From the NCBI RefSeq assembly GCF_014174375.1, contig NZ_JABEQE010000002.1, positions 124,001 through 188,000 on the forward strand: DNA of 64,000 bases, written 5' to 3'. The position numbers were made by a program, and so were the translations under genes. The stretch is from Gluconacetobacter asukensis. GTDB taxonomy: Bacteria; Pseudomonadota; Alphaproteobacteria; Acetobacterales; Acetobacteraceae. Under the pieces are notes generated by a model that worked only from the letters and a program-made list of their open reading frames with translations, was not told the origin of the DNA and ran no database searches. Positions 1 to 9,063 of this stretch are shown here, one piece after another (the stretch's first letter is position 1; every line of letters begins with the position of its first letter).

Positions 1-1
1 C

Positions 2-727
2 ACGCTGATTCCCGTCATCATCCGCATCCAGCCCGAGCGGATTCATATGACGGCCGGCGCGGATGCCTCGTCGCCCCACCAGATCCTGGTCCGGCTGGTG
101 CGCGACGGATTACAGGCCGAACTCCATACCGCCAGCCTGGTCACCGGCCGCGTCGGCATCGATCTGGATATCGTCTCCGGCCCCATTCCGCCGCCGCATC
201 CCGGCCTGTCGGACCTGGTGGAAATCCCGGCCCACGAATCCCGGCTGGCGATCCTGCGCCGCACCCTCACCACCCTGCCGATCCACAAGATGGCCGCGGA
301 ATGGCGACAGGCCGTGCAGGAAAGCCAAAAAATAGCGCAGACTCTGGATACCAGCCTGCCGCCCGTCCGCGCCAGCCTGGCGGCCACCGCATCAGCCCTC
401 CAAACGGCCTCGGCCACGGCGAAAGCTGCCCGGCAAAAGACTGAAAACGACTGGCACGCCACCCGCACCGCGATCGCGCAGGCCCGGGCCACAGCCCACC
501 AGCAGATCCATGATCGCGGCAGGGACATCCAGGCCCTCACCCGCGACAGCGAAACGGCCATGGCAGCCGCCCGGCAGGTCCGCTCCGACCTGCACACGCC
601 CGACGATGCGTTGAAGGCCGACCTGGAGGCCACGCGGCGCGATATCGCGGCCGGCGGCACCGCGCTGCATGACGCGGCGCATAAGATCCGACAGGCGCCG
701 GGGGTGCTGCTGCTGGGGACGAAATAG
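2..727 (+). CDS. MCE-family (MlaD/PqiB-like) protein, C-terminal part; 5' end outside window
   Basis: The frame is open to the left edge, so only the last 241 residues are seen. The ATG at 47 is internal: the residues before it (TLIPVIIRIQPERI) look like the strand that opens an MCE repeat in PqiB-type proteins, and LVRDGLQAELHTASLVTG follows, also typical of that family. The last ~130 residues are Ala/Arg/Gln-rich, almost free of proline and probably form a long helix or coiled coil. MCE proteins form periplasmic rings or tubes that move lipids between inner and outer membrane; that role is family knowledge. Partner genes (PqiA-like, PqiC-like) would lie left of the window. The stop is five bases before an E-type repeat. 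Confidence 0.72.
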   Translation, partial: TLIPVIIRIQPERIHMTAGADASSPHQILVRLVRDGLQAELHTASLVTGRVGIDLDIVSGPIPPPHPGLSDLVEIPAHESRLAILRRTLTTLPIHKMAAEWRQAVQESQKIAQTLDTSLPPVRASLAATASALQTASATAKAARQKTENDWHATRTAIAQARATAHQQIHDRGRDIQALTRDSETAMAAARQVRSDLHTPDDALKADLEATRRDIAAGGTALHDAAHKIRQAPGVLLLGTK

Positions 728-732
728 TCTTC

Positions 733-853
733 GTTCTTTTTTGAAAAAAAGAACCAAAAAACTCTGATTCGTTCAGGAATTTTTTGCCGGGGCACACGAT
801 GCCCCTGAACAGATCAGAAGTCTTTTTGCTTCTTTTTCTTCAGAAAAAGAAGA
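733..853. repeat. E-type intergenic hairpin element, copy E1
   Basis: About 120 bases with several self-complementary parts. GTTCTTTTTT pairs with AAAAAAAGAAC at 733-754. GTTCAGG and CCTGAAC enclose a GGGGCA/TGCCCC hairpin near 770-810. CTTCTTTTTC pairs with GAAAAAGAAG at 829-852 around a TTCA loop. A closely similar copy lies inverted at 56878-56997 and shorter versions at 10066-10147 and 52609-52650. The U-rich stems suggest a bidirectional transcription terminator between the MCE gene and rbfA, which converge here; that function is inferred. Confidence 0.7.
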
Positions 854-866
854 GACCTTCTCTTGG

Positions 867-1026
867 AGGCCGTTTGCAAAGTCGCCCTGCCGAGCGAGAG
901 TGCCGCGTAGCGGCACGCCCGGCGTGTATTTTTGAGCATCGGAGCGGAGCGGCCTTGATGGCCGTGAGCACCGAAGTGCCGCAAATGCGCGTCGGATCGC
1001 CGGCAGGGCGACTTTGCAAGCGGCCT
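867..1026 (+). repeat. R-type structured intergenic element, copy R1
   Basis: A 160-base element bounded by 26-base inverted arms (867-892 and 1001-1026) that pair at 25 of 26 positions; the exception is a T-G wobble. Inside is a perfect 7-bp hairpin, GTGCCGC-gta-GCGGCAC, flanked by GAGCGAGA and GCCCGG. There is also a GGCC-TTGAT-GGCC hairpin, and CCGGCGTG can pair with CGCGTCGG. It ends one base before the rbfA stop codon. Related copies are at 57009-57168, 39390-39518 and (inverted, in tandem) 32549-33100. Confidence 0.8.
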
Positions 1027-1027
1027 C

Positions 1028-1465
1028 TCAGTCCAGGTCGCGCGCCACGTCGGGCTGGCTCAGCAGCGCACTGACTTCCATCGCATAATCCAGCGCCGTA
1101 TCGGGCTGGAAATGGATTTCCGGCACCACCCGCAGCCGCAGATTACCCGACATGCGCGACCGCAGGAACGGCGCCACCCGCCGCAGCGCCGGCATCAGCG
1201 CGTCGACATCGCTCCGCCCCAGCCGCGCCACGAAGGCCGTGGCGTGCTTCAGGTCAGGCGACAGCCGCACTTCGGTCACGGTGATGCGGGCATCGACCAG
1301 TTCCGGGTCGCGGAATTCCGTGCGGGCGAACAGGTCGGCCAGCACGCGGCGCACTTCCTCGCCCACGCGCAACTGGCGCTGGCTGGGGCCGGAAGCGGCA
1401 AGACCGGCGAGTTTCCCCGCCGGCCCAGCCGTATTCACCTTCCCACGTGATGGGTTGCGGCTCAT
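1028..1465 (-). CDS. rbfA: 30S ribosome-binding factor RbfA
   Basis: A 145-residue protein with the RbfA KH-like fold signature: [14 protein letters not shown], then [19 protein letters not shown], then [31 protein letters not shown]. RbfA binds the 30S subunit during late 16S rRNA maturation and cold adaptation. I place the start at the ATG at 1465, because it overlaps the infB stop as ATGA, a usual sign of translational coupling; a start nine codons upstream would lie inside infB. It is the last gene of the rimP-nusA-ylxR-infB-rbfA operon and is followed at once by repeat element R1. Confidence 0.93.
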   Translation of the reverse strand: MSRNPSRGKVNTAGPAGKLAGLAASGPSQRQLRVGEEVRRVLADLFARTEFRDPELVDARITVTEVRLSPDLKHATAFVARLGRSDVDALMPALRRVAPFLRSRMSGNLRLRVVPEIHFQPDTALDYAMEVSALLSQPDVARDLD

Positions 1466-4146
1466 GCGGGGACCAGTTCCATTTCGTAGCACTCGACCAC
1501 GTCGCCTTCACGCAGGTCGTTGTAGCCGGCGAAGGACAGGCCGCACTCATAACCGCGCGCCACTTCCTTGACATCGTCCTTGAAGCGCTTGAGCTGGCTG
1601 AGATCGCCCTGGTGGATGACGACGTTGTCGCGCAGCAGGCGCACACCGCACCCACGCTTGACCACGCCCTCGGTGACGTAGCAACCGGCAACCTTGCCCA
1701 CCTTGGTGATGTCGAACACCTTGCGGATCTCGGCATAACCCAGGAACTTCTCGCGGTGCTTGGGCGCAACCTTGCCCTTGACCAGCTGCTCGACGTCGTC
1801 CGCGACCTGATAGATGATCGAGTAGTAGCGGATATCGACACCTTCGCGCTGCGCCAGCTCCCGCGCCTGCGTCGTGGCACGGACGTTGAACGCGATGATC
1901 ACCGCGTCCGACGCCTTGGCCAGCTGCACGTCGCTTTCGGTGATCTGGCCGACACCGGCCGTCAGCACCCGCACCTTGACCTCTTCATGCTCCAGCTTGA
2001 GCACCGTGGTCTGCAGCGCCTCGGCCGAACCCTGGACGTCGGCCTTGATCAGTACGGCGACTTCCTTCTGGGCACCGGCCTGGATACGCGCCAGCATCTG
2101 GTCCAGCGTGCCGCGCGCGGCCGTCTGGCCGGCGGCCATGCGGTCCTTGATCACGCGCTGACGGAATTCCGAGATCTCGCGGGCGCGGTTCTCGTTCTCC
2201 ACCACCACGAACGGCTCGCCGGCACCCGGCACGCCGGCAATGCCCAGGATCTCGACCGGGGTCGAAGGCAGCGCCTCCTGGATCTGGCGGTTGCGGTCGT
2301 CCAGCATCGCACGGACACGGCCCCATTCGGCGCCGGCCACCACGATGTCGCCACGCCGCAGCGTGCCCTTCTGCACCAGGATCGTCGCCACCGGGCCACG
2401 ACCGCGATCCAGCCGGCTTTCGATCACCGAACCTTCGGCCACCCGGTCCGGGTTGGCGCGCAGGTCCAGGATTTCCGCCTGCAGCAGGATGGCTTCTTCC
2501 AGCTTGTCCAGCCCGGTACGCTTCAGCGCCGAGACCTCGACATCCTGGGTGTCGCCGCCCATCGATTCGACCACGATCTCATGCGACAGCAGTTCCTGAC
2601 GCACCCGATCGGGGTTGGCGCCCGGCTTGTCGCACTTGTTGATCGCAACCACGATCGGCGCATTCGCCGCCTTGGCATGGCGGATCGCCTCGATCGTCTG
2701 CGGCATCACGCCGTCATCCGCCGCCACGACCAGCACCACCACGTCGGTCACCGACGCGCCACGGGCACGCATGGCGGTGAACGCCTCATGGCCCGGGGTG
2801 TCGATGAAGGTGATCTTGGCGCCCGAAGGCAGCGTCACCTGATAGGCACCGATATGCTGGGTGATGCCACCGGCTTCGGCCGCGGCCACGTCGGTGGTGC
2901 GCAGCGCATCCAGCAGCGAGGTCTTGCCGTGGTCGACATGCCCCATGACCGTCACGACGGGCGGACGCGGCAGCAGGTCTTCCGGCGTATCCTCGATGCC
3001 TTCGATGCCGATTTCGACATCGCTGTCGGCCACGCGGCGGACCCGATGGCCGAATTCCTGAATGACCAGCTCGGCCGTATCGGCATCCAGCGACTGGGTC
3101 ACGGTCGCCATCACGCCCATCTTCATCAGGGCCTTGATGACTTCGCCCTGGCGGGCCGCCATGCGGTTCGCCAGTTCCTGGACCGTGATCGTCTCGGGCA
3201 GCACCACGTCGCGCACCACGCGAACCTGGTCGGAGCGCAGGCGCTCCAGCTCCGCCTGCCGGCGCTCACGCTCGCGCTGGCGCCGGACCGAGGCCAGCGA
3301 ACGCGTCTTGTCGTCGTCACCCTCGATCGCCGCCTGAACGTCGATGCGGCCGGAACGGCGGTTGTCACCACCCTTCTTCGCCGGCGCGCCGCTCGGCTTG
3401 CGGCTGGGCACGACGCCGGGGCGACGCGGGGCACGGCGTTCTTCTTCCGTGTCGGGACCACGCCCCGTGCGCAGGCGCAGGGTCTCGCCCTGCGGCTGGG
3501 CCGGCGTCGCGGCCTGCGGGGCCGGACGGGTGGGCGTGACCGGACGGGCCGGCATGATGGCGCGCTCGGCCAGCGGGCGCAGGCGCTCCATCGGCGGGGC
3601 CAGCGTGACCTCGCCGGGGATCGGCACGGCCGAGACCACGGGACCGGCCGCCGTCGGGGCTTCCGCCGGCTCGGGGGCCGGCTGCGCGGCCTGCTCTGCG
3701 CGGGCACGGGCCGCCTCTTCCTGCTCGCGGGCTTCTTCCTCGGCTGCGCGCCGGGCTTCTTCCTCGCGCCGCCGCGCTTCCTCGGCGGCGGACAGGATCA
3801 TGATCTTTTCCTGCTCGCGCCGCTCCTGCTCGCGGCGAACGGCTTCCGCCCGCTGCTCCTCGAGTACGCGCTGGCGGGTGGCCAGTTCGGCGGCGGTCAG
3901 CGCGCGGCCGCCATTGCCACCGCGCCCGCCAGCCCGGCCGCCACCGGACGAACCGGAGCCGCTGCCCGCGGGGGCGGGACCGGGGCCGCGCTTCTTGCGC
4001 ACCTCGACCTGCACCACCTTCGAACGACCATGGCTGAAACTCTGCCGCACGGAACCGGCGTCAACCGTCCGTCCGACCTCCCTCCGGCCCGCCGGCCGCA
4101 GGGACAAGCGTCCCTTACCCTGATCCTGATCGTTGCCTTCGCTCAT
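1462..4146 (-). CDS. infB: Translation initiation factor IF-2
   Basis: An 894-residue IF-2. It recruits initiator tRNA to the 30S subunit and hydrolyses GTP on subunit joining. The N-terminal ~300 residues are low-complexity and charged (Arg/Glu-rich probable coiled coil at ~90-150, Pro/Ala-rich at ~155-260), as in alphaproteobacterial IF-2. An IF-2N-like segment lies at ~310-370 ([26 protein letters not shown]). The GTPase domain starts at ~397 with G1 GHVDHGKT at 402-409, then DTPGHEAF (G3) and NKCD (G4), followed by the beta-barrel and C-terminal domains. The stop overlaps the rbfA start by four bases, and the ylxR-like gene ends 12 bases upstream. Confidence 0.97.
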   Translation of the reverse strand: MSEGNDQDQGKGRLSLRPAGRREVGRTVDAGSVRQSFSHGRSKVVQVEVRKKRGPGPAPAGSGSGSSGGGRAGGRGGNGGRALTAAELATRQRVLEEQRAEAVRREQERREQEKIMILSAAEEARRREEEARRAAEEEAREQEEAARARAEQAAQPAPEPAEAPTAAGPVVSAVPIPGEVTLAPPMERLRPLAERAIMPARPVTPTRPAPQAATPAQPQGETLRLRTGRGPDTEEERRAPRRPGVVPSRKPSGAPAKKGGDNRRSGRIDVQAAIEGDDDKTRSLASVRRQRERERRQAELERLRSDQVRVVRDVVLPETITVQELANRMAARQGEVIKALMKMGVMATVTQSLDADTAELVIQEFGHRVRRVADSDVEIGIEGIEDTPEDLLPRPPVVTVMGHVDHGKTSLLDALRTTDVAAAEAGGITQHIGAYQVTLPSGAKITFIDTPGHEAFTAMRARGASVTDVVVLVVAADDGVMPQTIEAIRHAKAANAPIVVAINKCDKPGANPDRVRQELLSHEIVVESMGGDTQDVEVSALKRTGLDKLEEAILLQAEILDLRANPDRVAEGSVIESRLDRGRGPVATILVQKGTLRRGDIVVAGAEWGRVRAMLDDRNRQIQEALPSTPVEILGIAGVPGAGEPFVVVENENRAREISEFRQRVIKDRMAAGQTAARGTLDQMLARIQAGAQKEVAVLIKADVQGSAEALQTTVLKLEHEEVKVRVLTAGVGQITESDVQLAKASDAVIIAFNVRATTQARELAQREGVDIRYYSIIYQVADDVEQLVKGKVAPKHREKFLGYAEIRKVFDITKVGKVAGCYVTEGVVKRGCGVRLLRDNVVIHQGDLSQLKRFKDDVKEVARGYECGLSFAGYNDLREGDVVECYEMELVPA

Positions 4147-4158
4147 GTACCCGCCTGT

Positions 4159-4824
4159 TCACCCAAGTTCGCCGGATTGGTCCGACGAACCCGGAACCGC
4201 CCTGCCGGACAGCCCCGCAAAACGTTCACTATCAATGCGGACGCGCCGTGCCAGTTCGCCACGCGACATCGCCGCATGCACGACATGGTCACGGCCGAAT
4301 GCCGCCCCCAGACCCGCCGCCGTAGGAACAACCGCTATCGGCAGATCCCGTGCGCCGGACAATAACCTCGTCCTCTCGTCAGGGCTGCCATCCTCGGCCT
4401 GTATCACCAGACCGGCGCGACCGCCCTCTATCCATTCCCGCACCTTGACGAAACCGTATGTCACCTGACCGGCCCGTCGTGCGAGTCCCACCGTCTCCAG
4501 TATCCGGCGCACCAGGCCGGCTTCCAGGATCGTATCCAGGTCGGGCGGAACAACGACCTGACCGCGGGCGGCGCGTGAGAACGCCCCCCGTGTCCGGGCC
4601 GTTTCTAGCACATCCCGCCGCGCGCTCAACCAGATTCCCCGTCCGGGCAGACGCGCGGAAAGATCGGGTGTCACAATCCGGTCGGGCGAGACCACGAAAC
4701 GCAGCATCGTCTCGGGCGCCGCACGCTCCCGCGTGACGATACAGCGGCGGAGTGGCCCCCGCTCGTCGTCGTCCGGCTCGTGTTCGGCGTCCGCCGTCAT
4801 ATCCTGCCTCGCCTGCTCCGACAC
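4159..4824 (-). CDS. ylxR: YlxR (DUF448) nucleic-acid-binding domain fused to an L7Ae-like domain
   Basis: A 221-residue protein. Residues ~20-95 match the YlxR/DUF448 family (RRCIVTRERAAPETMLRFV, then PDLSARLPGRGIWL). Residues ~105-205 resemble the L7Ae/L30e RNA-binding fold (ILETVGLARRAGQVTYGFVKVREWI). This two-domain form between nusA and infB is common in alphaproteobacteria. YlxR proteins bind RNA and some act on RNase P; the role here is not shown. The GTG at 4824, eight bases after the nusA stop, gives the longest reading; an ATG at 4800 with GAGGCAGGAT just before it is an equally good start. Confidence 0.85.
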   Translation of the reverse strand: MSEQARQDMTADAEHEPDDDERGPLRRCIVTRERAAPETMLRFVVSPDRIVTPDLSARLPGRGIWLSARRDVLETARTRGAFSRAARGQVVVPPDLDTILEAGLVRRILETVGLARRAGQVTYGFVKVREWIEGGRAGLVIQAEDGSPDERTRLLSGARDLPIAVVPTAAGLGAAFGRDHVVHAAMSRGELARRVRIDSERFAGLSGRAVPGSSDQSGELG

Positions 4825-4832
4825 GCCGTGGC

Positions 4833-6368
4833 TCAGGCCTCCGGCACCTCCGGCGCGTCGGCCGGCTGCTCGCCCTCGAACCAGTGGGCACGCGCCGCCA
4901 TGATGATCTCGTTCGCCGCTTCCTCGTCGATGACGTCGCCACCCAGGAACTCGACCAATTCGTCGCCGGCCAGGTCGGCCAAGTCGTCCAGGGTCTTCAC
5001 ACCCTTTTCACCCAGTGTCACCAGCATCTGGTTGGAAAACACGCCCAGGACCGCGATCTCGTCCGACACGCCAAGCCCACGGCGCTTCTCGTCCAGCTCG
5101 TCCTCGCGGCGCGCCAGGAAGCCTTCGGCGCGGCGGACCAGCTCGCTGGCCACATCCTCGTCGAAACCCTCGATCCCGGCCAGTTCGTCGGGGTCGGCAT
5201 AGGCCAGTTCCTCGATCGAATGGAAGCCTTCCGTCACCAGAAGGCCGGCGATGACGTCATCGACGTCCAGCGCCTCGACGAACAGGCTGCTGCGACGGCG
5301 GAATTCCTCCTGCCGGCGCTCCGATTCCTCGGCCTCGGTCAGGATGTCGATATCCCAGCGCGTCAGCTGGCTGGCCAGGCGGACATTCTGTCCGCGCCGG
5401 CCGATCGCCAGGCTGAGCTGCTCGTCCGGCACCACCACCTCGACGCGCCCGGCTTCCTCATCCATCACCACCTTGGTGACTTCCGCCGGCGCCAGGGCGT
5501 TGACCACGAAGGTCGCCGCCTGGGGGCTCCAGGGAATGATGTCGATCTTCTCGCCCTGCAGTTCCTGCACCACGGCCTGGACGCGCGATCCGCGCATACC
5601 CACGCAGGCACCGACCGGATCGATCGAGGCATCGCGCGAGATCACCGCCATCTTGGCGCGCGACCCCGGATCGCGGGCCACGGCCTTGATCTCGATGATG
5701 CCATCATAGATCTCGGGCACTTCCTGGGCGAACAGCTTGGCCAGGAAGGCCGGATGGGTGCGCGACAGGAAGATCTGCGGCCCGCGCGGCTCGTCGCGCA
5801 CATCATAGATATAGGCGCGCACGCGGTCGGAATTGCGGAAGCTCTCGCGCGGGATCAGCTCGTCACGGCGCAGCAGCGCCTCGGAACTGCCGATCTCGAC
5901 CATCAGGTTGCCGTATTCCGTGCGCTTGACCGTGCCGTTCACGATCTCGCCCACGCGGTCCTTGAATTCCTCGAACTGGCGCTTGCGCTCATATTCGCGC
6001 ACGCGCTGCACGATCACCTGCTTGGCCGTCTGCGCCGCGATACGGCCGAAATCGATCGGCGGCAGCGGGTCGACCAGATGCTCGCCCAGCTGGATCTCGG
6101 GCTTGAACTTGCGGGCGATGTGGAGCGGGATCTGCGTTTCCTCATTCTCCACGACCTCGACGGCCTCGGTCCAGCGGGACAGGCGGACATCGCCGGTCTT
6201 GCGGTCGATGGTCGCGCGAATGTCCTTCTCATGCCCATATTTGGCACGCCCGGCCTTCTGGATGGCCTGCTCCATCGCTTCCAGGACTTCCTCCCGGTCG
6301 ATCGCCTTCTCGCGCGCGACGGCATCCGCCACCAGCAGCAGCTCGGGACGGGAAACGGACGTATCCAT
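4833..6368 (-). CDS. nusA: Transcription termination/antitermination factor NusA
   Basis: A 511-residue NusA. It binds RNA polymerase and nascent RNA and tunes pausing, termination and antitermination. Domains in order: N-terminal polymerase-binding domain (~1-130), S1 domain (~135-200, VGEIVNGTVKRTEYGNLMVEIG), two KH domains (~205-350, including VGACVGMRGSRVQAVVQELQGEKIDIIPWS and LSLAIGRRGQNVRLASQLT), and a C-terminal helix-hairpin-helix region of the alphaproteobacterial type (~360-500) ending in an acidic tail. It lies 18 bases after rimP. NusA often autoregulates its operon in other bacteria, which may bear on the hairpin upstream of rimP. Confidence 0.97.
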   Translation of the reverse strand: MDTSVSRPELLLVADAVAREKAIDREEVLEAMEQAIQKAGRAKYGHEKDIRATIDRKTGDVRLSRWTEAVEVVENEETQIPLHIARKFKPEIQLGEHLVDPLPPIDFGRIAAQTAKQVIVQRVREYERKRQFEEFKDRVGEIVNGTVKRTEYGNLMVEIGSSEALLRRDELIPRESFRNSDRVRAYIYDVRDEPRGPQIFLSRTHPAFLAKLFAQEVPEIYDGIIEIKAVARDPGSRAKMAVISRDASIDPVGACVGMRGSRVQAVVQELQGEKIDIIPWSPQAATFVVNALAPAEVTKVVMDEEAGRVEVVVPDEQLSLAIGRRGQNVRLASQLTRWDIDILTEAEESERRQEEFRRRSSLFVEALDVDDVIAGLLVTEGFHSIEELAYADPDELAGIEGFDEDVASELVRRAEGFLARREDELDEKRRGLGVSDEIAVLGVFSNQMLVTLGEKGVKTLDDLADLAGDELVEFLGGDVIDEEAANEIIMAARAHWFEGEQPADAPEVPEA

Positions 6369-6386
6369 CAGAACCTCCAGGACGTC

Positions 6387-6968
6387 TTAGTGAGTCTTCC
6401 GCGCCGGCTTCTCGCCGGGCGGGACAGGGGTTTCCGGGTCTCCGTCGTCGGAGACCCCCATCATATGAGCGCTGGCGGCGATCAGCTCATCAGTCAGAAC
6501 CAGTCGCGCGCGACGCATATCCGACAGCGGCAGCGCCACTTCGGTTCCATCTTCCAGCCGCAGCCGCCCGACCCCGTCCGCGGCACCCAGCAGGATGCCC
6601 GAAAAGCGCTTGCGGCCGTCGATCGGGATATTCACCTCGGCCTTCGCCAGATGCCCGGCGAACCTGTTCCAGTCCTTCGCCCGCGTCAGCGGACGGTCGA
6701 TGCCGGCCGAGGAGACTTCCAGCGTCCAGGCACCCGGCAGCGGGTCCTCGATATCCAGCACCGCGCCCACCGCGTGGCTGATCTGTTCGCAATCCTCGAT
6801 CGCGATCAGGCTGCCATCGGCACGGTCGGCCATGATCTGCACCGTCGGGCTCTCCCGGCCCAGGATCGCCACACGGACCAGTTCGAATCCCATATCGGCC
6901 AGGACGGGCGCCACGAGGGCGGCCACCTTGGCGTCCAGGCCGGTGAGGTAGGGTAGATCTGCGTCCAA
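6387..6968 (-). CDS. rimP: Ribosome maturation factor RimP
   Basis: RimP acts in 30S subunit assembly. The sequence carries the family pattern [25 protein letters not shown], then [30 protein letters not shown] and [27 protein letters not shown]. The start is uncertain. Family similarity begins at [14 protein letters not shown], so I use the TTG at 6968 (193 residues); a GTG at 6995, preceded by a G-run, would add nine residues. The frame is open farther upstream, but those residues do not look like RimP. A terminator-like hairpin overlaps this start region. It is the first gene of the nusA-infB operon and divergent from the gene at 7170. Confidence 0.88.
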   Translation of the reverse strand: MDADLPYLTGLDAKVAALVAPVLADMGFELVRVAILGRESPTVQIMADRADGSLIAIEDCEQISHAVGAVLDIEDPLPGAWTLEVSSAGIDRPLTRAKDWNRFAGHLAKAEVNIPIDGRKRFSGILLGAADGVGRLRLEDGTEVALPLSDMRRARLVLTDELIAASAHMMGVSDDGDPETPVPPGEKPARKTH

Positions 6969-6996
6969 AACAAAAAAGGCGGCCGGCAAGGCCACC
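6967..6996 (-). terminator. Intrinsic-terminator-like hairpin in the rimP operon leader
   Basis: Read on the minus strand, GGTGGCC-TTGCC-GGCCGCC forms a 7-bp stem (one G-U pair) followed directly by TTTTTTGTTTT. It lies at or just before the first codons of rimP with no gene upstream on that strand. It therefore looks like a leader attenuator rather than the end of another operon. No alternative anti-terminator structure was confirmed. Confidence 0.55.
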
Positions 6997-7169
6997 CCCC
7001 AAGAAAAGCGGAAGATGAAGGAATGCAGCTGATATAGGCGATAACGCACGCCGCCGCAAGGTGCATGCGCCGGCAGCACCCCGGCGGTCCCCTGGGGCTA
7101 CATTACATTACAATCACGTCCTCGTTTGCATGCTTGCCCAACCGCATGGGGCGCACGCATGATACGGAC

Positions 7170-7772
7170 ATGAGGCAGACGCCCGACCCCGAAGCACGCG
7201 CCGCGCCCGACGAGGCCGGACCCGGCAAAGGCCGGCCCCTATGGTACGGCCTGGCGGCGGGCATGATCGTCGTGGCCGGTTTCAGCGCCCGCATGGCCAG
7301 CCAGAGCGACCACCCGGCCCCGGCACCCGCCCCGATCGTCAGCGATGCCGCGCATGGTGCCGCCGCCGGGGCCGGCACCCTGAGCAGCACCCAGCAATTC
7401 GCCATGATCGCGCCCGACAACGCGCCGCGCGCCCTGCAGCAATCGGGACTGACGCCCGACCAGCAGGCCCGGATCCTGGCCGGCATCCGCAAGCGGGAAT
7501 ACCGGCTGGTCCAGATGCCGATCTATGACGAGGGCGGCACGGGCGGCATCGTGACCGTCAGCTCGGGCGGCATCACCCAGACCGTACCGCTGACCCCCAA
7601 GCCGCGCACCGTGCTGCTGCCCATCCGCATATCCGGCGAGGTCGATATCGCGCCGGTTTCCGATCCTGGCCCGGCCGGCGTGGCGCCGGGGGCCATCACG
7701 GTCCTGGGGCCGACGCCGCTGCCGGTCATTCACCGGGACCAGATGCTTGTTCTGGATGTGATCGTCCAATGA
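7170..7772 (+). CDS. Single-pass membrane protein of the AAA+ three-gene unit, unknown function
   Basis: 200 residues; I do not recognise a family. A short charged N-terminus is followed by one hydrophobic segment at ~25-45 (WYGLAAGMIVVAGFSARMA). Then comes a Pro/Ala-rich linker (PAPAPAPIVSD) and a C-terminal domain of ~130 residues with LTPDQQARILAGIRKREYRLVQMPIYDEGGTGG and a Val/Ile-rich, beta-like end. The layout suggests an inner-membrane protein with its C-terminal domain in the periplasm. The ATG at 7170 is chosen because the segment after it is compositionally even; an in-frame ATG exists at 7146. Its stop overlaps the start of the AAA+ gene as ATGA, so the two are translationally coupled. 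Confidence 0.6.
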   Translation: MRQTPDPEARAAPDEAGPGKGRPLWYGLAAGMIVVAGFSARMASQSDHPAPAPAPIVSDAAHGAAAGAGTLSSTQQFAMIAPDNAPRALQQSGLTPDQQARILAGIRKREYRLVQMPIYDEGGTGGIVTVSSGGITQTVPLTPKPRTVLLPIRISGEVDIAPVSDPGPAGVAPGAITVLGPTPLPVIHRDQMLVLDVIVQ

Positions 7773-9037
7773 AGGCTCTTCTGCCCGCCCTCAACCGGCT
7801 GATGCCGGTCATGATGGTCATTTTCCTGGTCCTGGCCAGCCTGCAGGCCGCGGCCTCGCTACATCTTTCACTCGCCAGTCTGGCGCATTTCATGGAATGG
7901 TGTGCGCCGGCCTTTCCGGTGCTGATGGGCGGGAGCAGCCTGCTGGCCTTGGCGGGACTGATGTTCGAGACCCGCGCCGAACGGCTGGCGCGCAAGGGGC
8001 TACGGCGCCGACGGGGGTGGATGATGGATGTACTGGCCAGGCTGACCAATCGCACCGCGCTGGAAGAAATGCTGGCGCGCGAACAGAAAGAAACGGTGAT
8101 CGATGCCGAGGAACTGGCCGCCAGCCTGCGCGCGCGGGTGATCGGGCAGGACCAGGTCTGCGAGGACATCGCCGCCCAGCTCCGCCGCCGCATGGCGCTG
8201 CAGGTGCGCGGCAAGCCGGTCGGCATCTTCCTGCTGGCAGGCCCGCCGGGCACCGGCAAGACCTACCTGGCCAAGCAGATGGCCCGGCAGCTCGACCGCC
8301 CGCTGCTGCATTTCGACATGACGCAGATGAGTTCGCCGCATGCCGCGACGCAGCTTTTCGGCTCGCCCAAGGGCTATGTCGGCTCCGACACGTTCGGCAA
8401 GCTGACCGGCGGCCTGAAGGAAAAGCCCGACGCCGTCGTCCTGCTCGACGAAATCGAGAAGGCGCATCCCGACGTCTTCAAGAAATTCCTCACCGCGTGG
8501 AATGACGGGCACGTCACCGAGGCCTCCACCGGCCAGCAGATCTCCACCGTCCGCGCCATCTTCGTGCTGACGTCGAACATCGCGACCGATGCCCTGTCCG
8601 AGATCGCCGACCGCCTGGCCGACGAACCCGACCGCATGCGCGCCGAGTCGGTCGAGGCCCTGCGCCAGGCCGGCTTCGCGCCCGAGGTGCTGAACCGCCT
8701 GGACCGCATCTTCGTCTTCCGCGCCCTGACCGGCCTGGACGTGGCCCGCGTCGCGGCGCTGGAGATCGAGGCCATGATCGAAAGCTACGGCCTGAAGGTG
8801 GAGACCGGCGGCATCGACGCGTCGCTGCTGTTCGAGGTCATGCGCCGCCAGAGCAAGATGGGCGCCGCCGCCAGCGCCCGCGACCTGGTACGGTCGATCG
8901 AAGACATGATGAGCGACTCGCTGATTTCCGCCCGCCAGCAGGGGGCGAAGACGGTGCGCGTCATTTCCGGCGAGAACGGCGTGAGCGCCGAGATCGCCAA
9001 CGATACCGAGGCCCAGCGGGCCCGCGTCCTGCGCTGA
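7769..9037 (+). CDS. Membrane-anchored single-domain Clp-type AAA+ ATPase
   Basis: 422 residues. Two hydrophobic segments (~12-33 and ~46-65) precede a ClpB/ClpA D2-like AAA+ module. Walker A GPPGTGKT is at 158-165, a pore-loop-like KGYVGSD at 201-207, Walker B VVLLDEIEKAHPDV at 223-236 and sensor-1 LTSN ending at Asn270. The C-terminal lid has LNRLDRIFVFRAL and a sensor-2-like GAAASARDL. The Tyr pore loop suggests a threading or remodelling ATPase. It has only one AAA domain, no N-terminal substrate domain and no clear ClpP-docking loop, so it is not a normal ClpA/B/X. Flanking membrane proteins in the same operon are probable partners or substrates (inference). Confidence 0.75.
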   Translation: MKALLPALNRLMPVMMVIFLVLASLQAAASLHLSLASLAHFMEWCAPAFPVLMGGSSLLALAGLMFETRAERLARKGLRRRRGWMMDVLARLTNRTALEEMLAREQKETVIDAEELAASLRARVIGQDQVCEDIAAQLRRRMALQVRGKPVGIFLLAGPPGTGKTYLAKQMARQLDRPLLHFDMTQMSSPHAATQLFGSPKGYVGSDTFGKLTGGLKEKPDAVVLLDEIEKAHPDVFKKFLTAWNDGHVTEASTGQQISTVRAIFVLTSNIATDALSEIADRLADEPDRMRAESVEALRQAGFAPEVLNRLDRIFVFRALTGLDVARVAALEIEAMIESYGLKVETGGIDASLLFEVMRRQSKMGAAASARDLVRSIEDMMSDSLISARQQGAKTVRVISGENGVSAEIANDTEAQRARVLR

Positions 9038-9063
9038 CCCGCTTTTCCCGTACGGCGACCTGA

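Noticed and set aside
867-1026. R1 considered as a tRNA-like cloverleaf
   Set aside because: At 160 bases it is too long and lacks the T-loop and D-loop bases of a tRNA.
1447-4365. A very long open frame antisense to infB (and similar ones antisense to nusA and acnA)
   Set aside because: The translations are His/Arg/Gln-rich without domains, and the other strand carries certain genes. High GC makes such antisense frames common.
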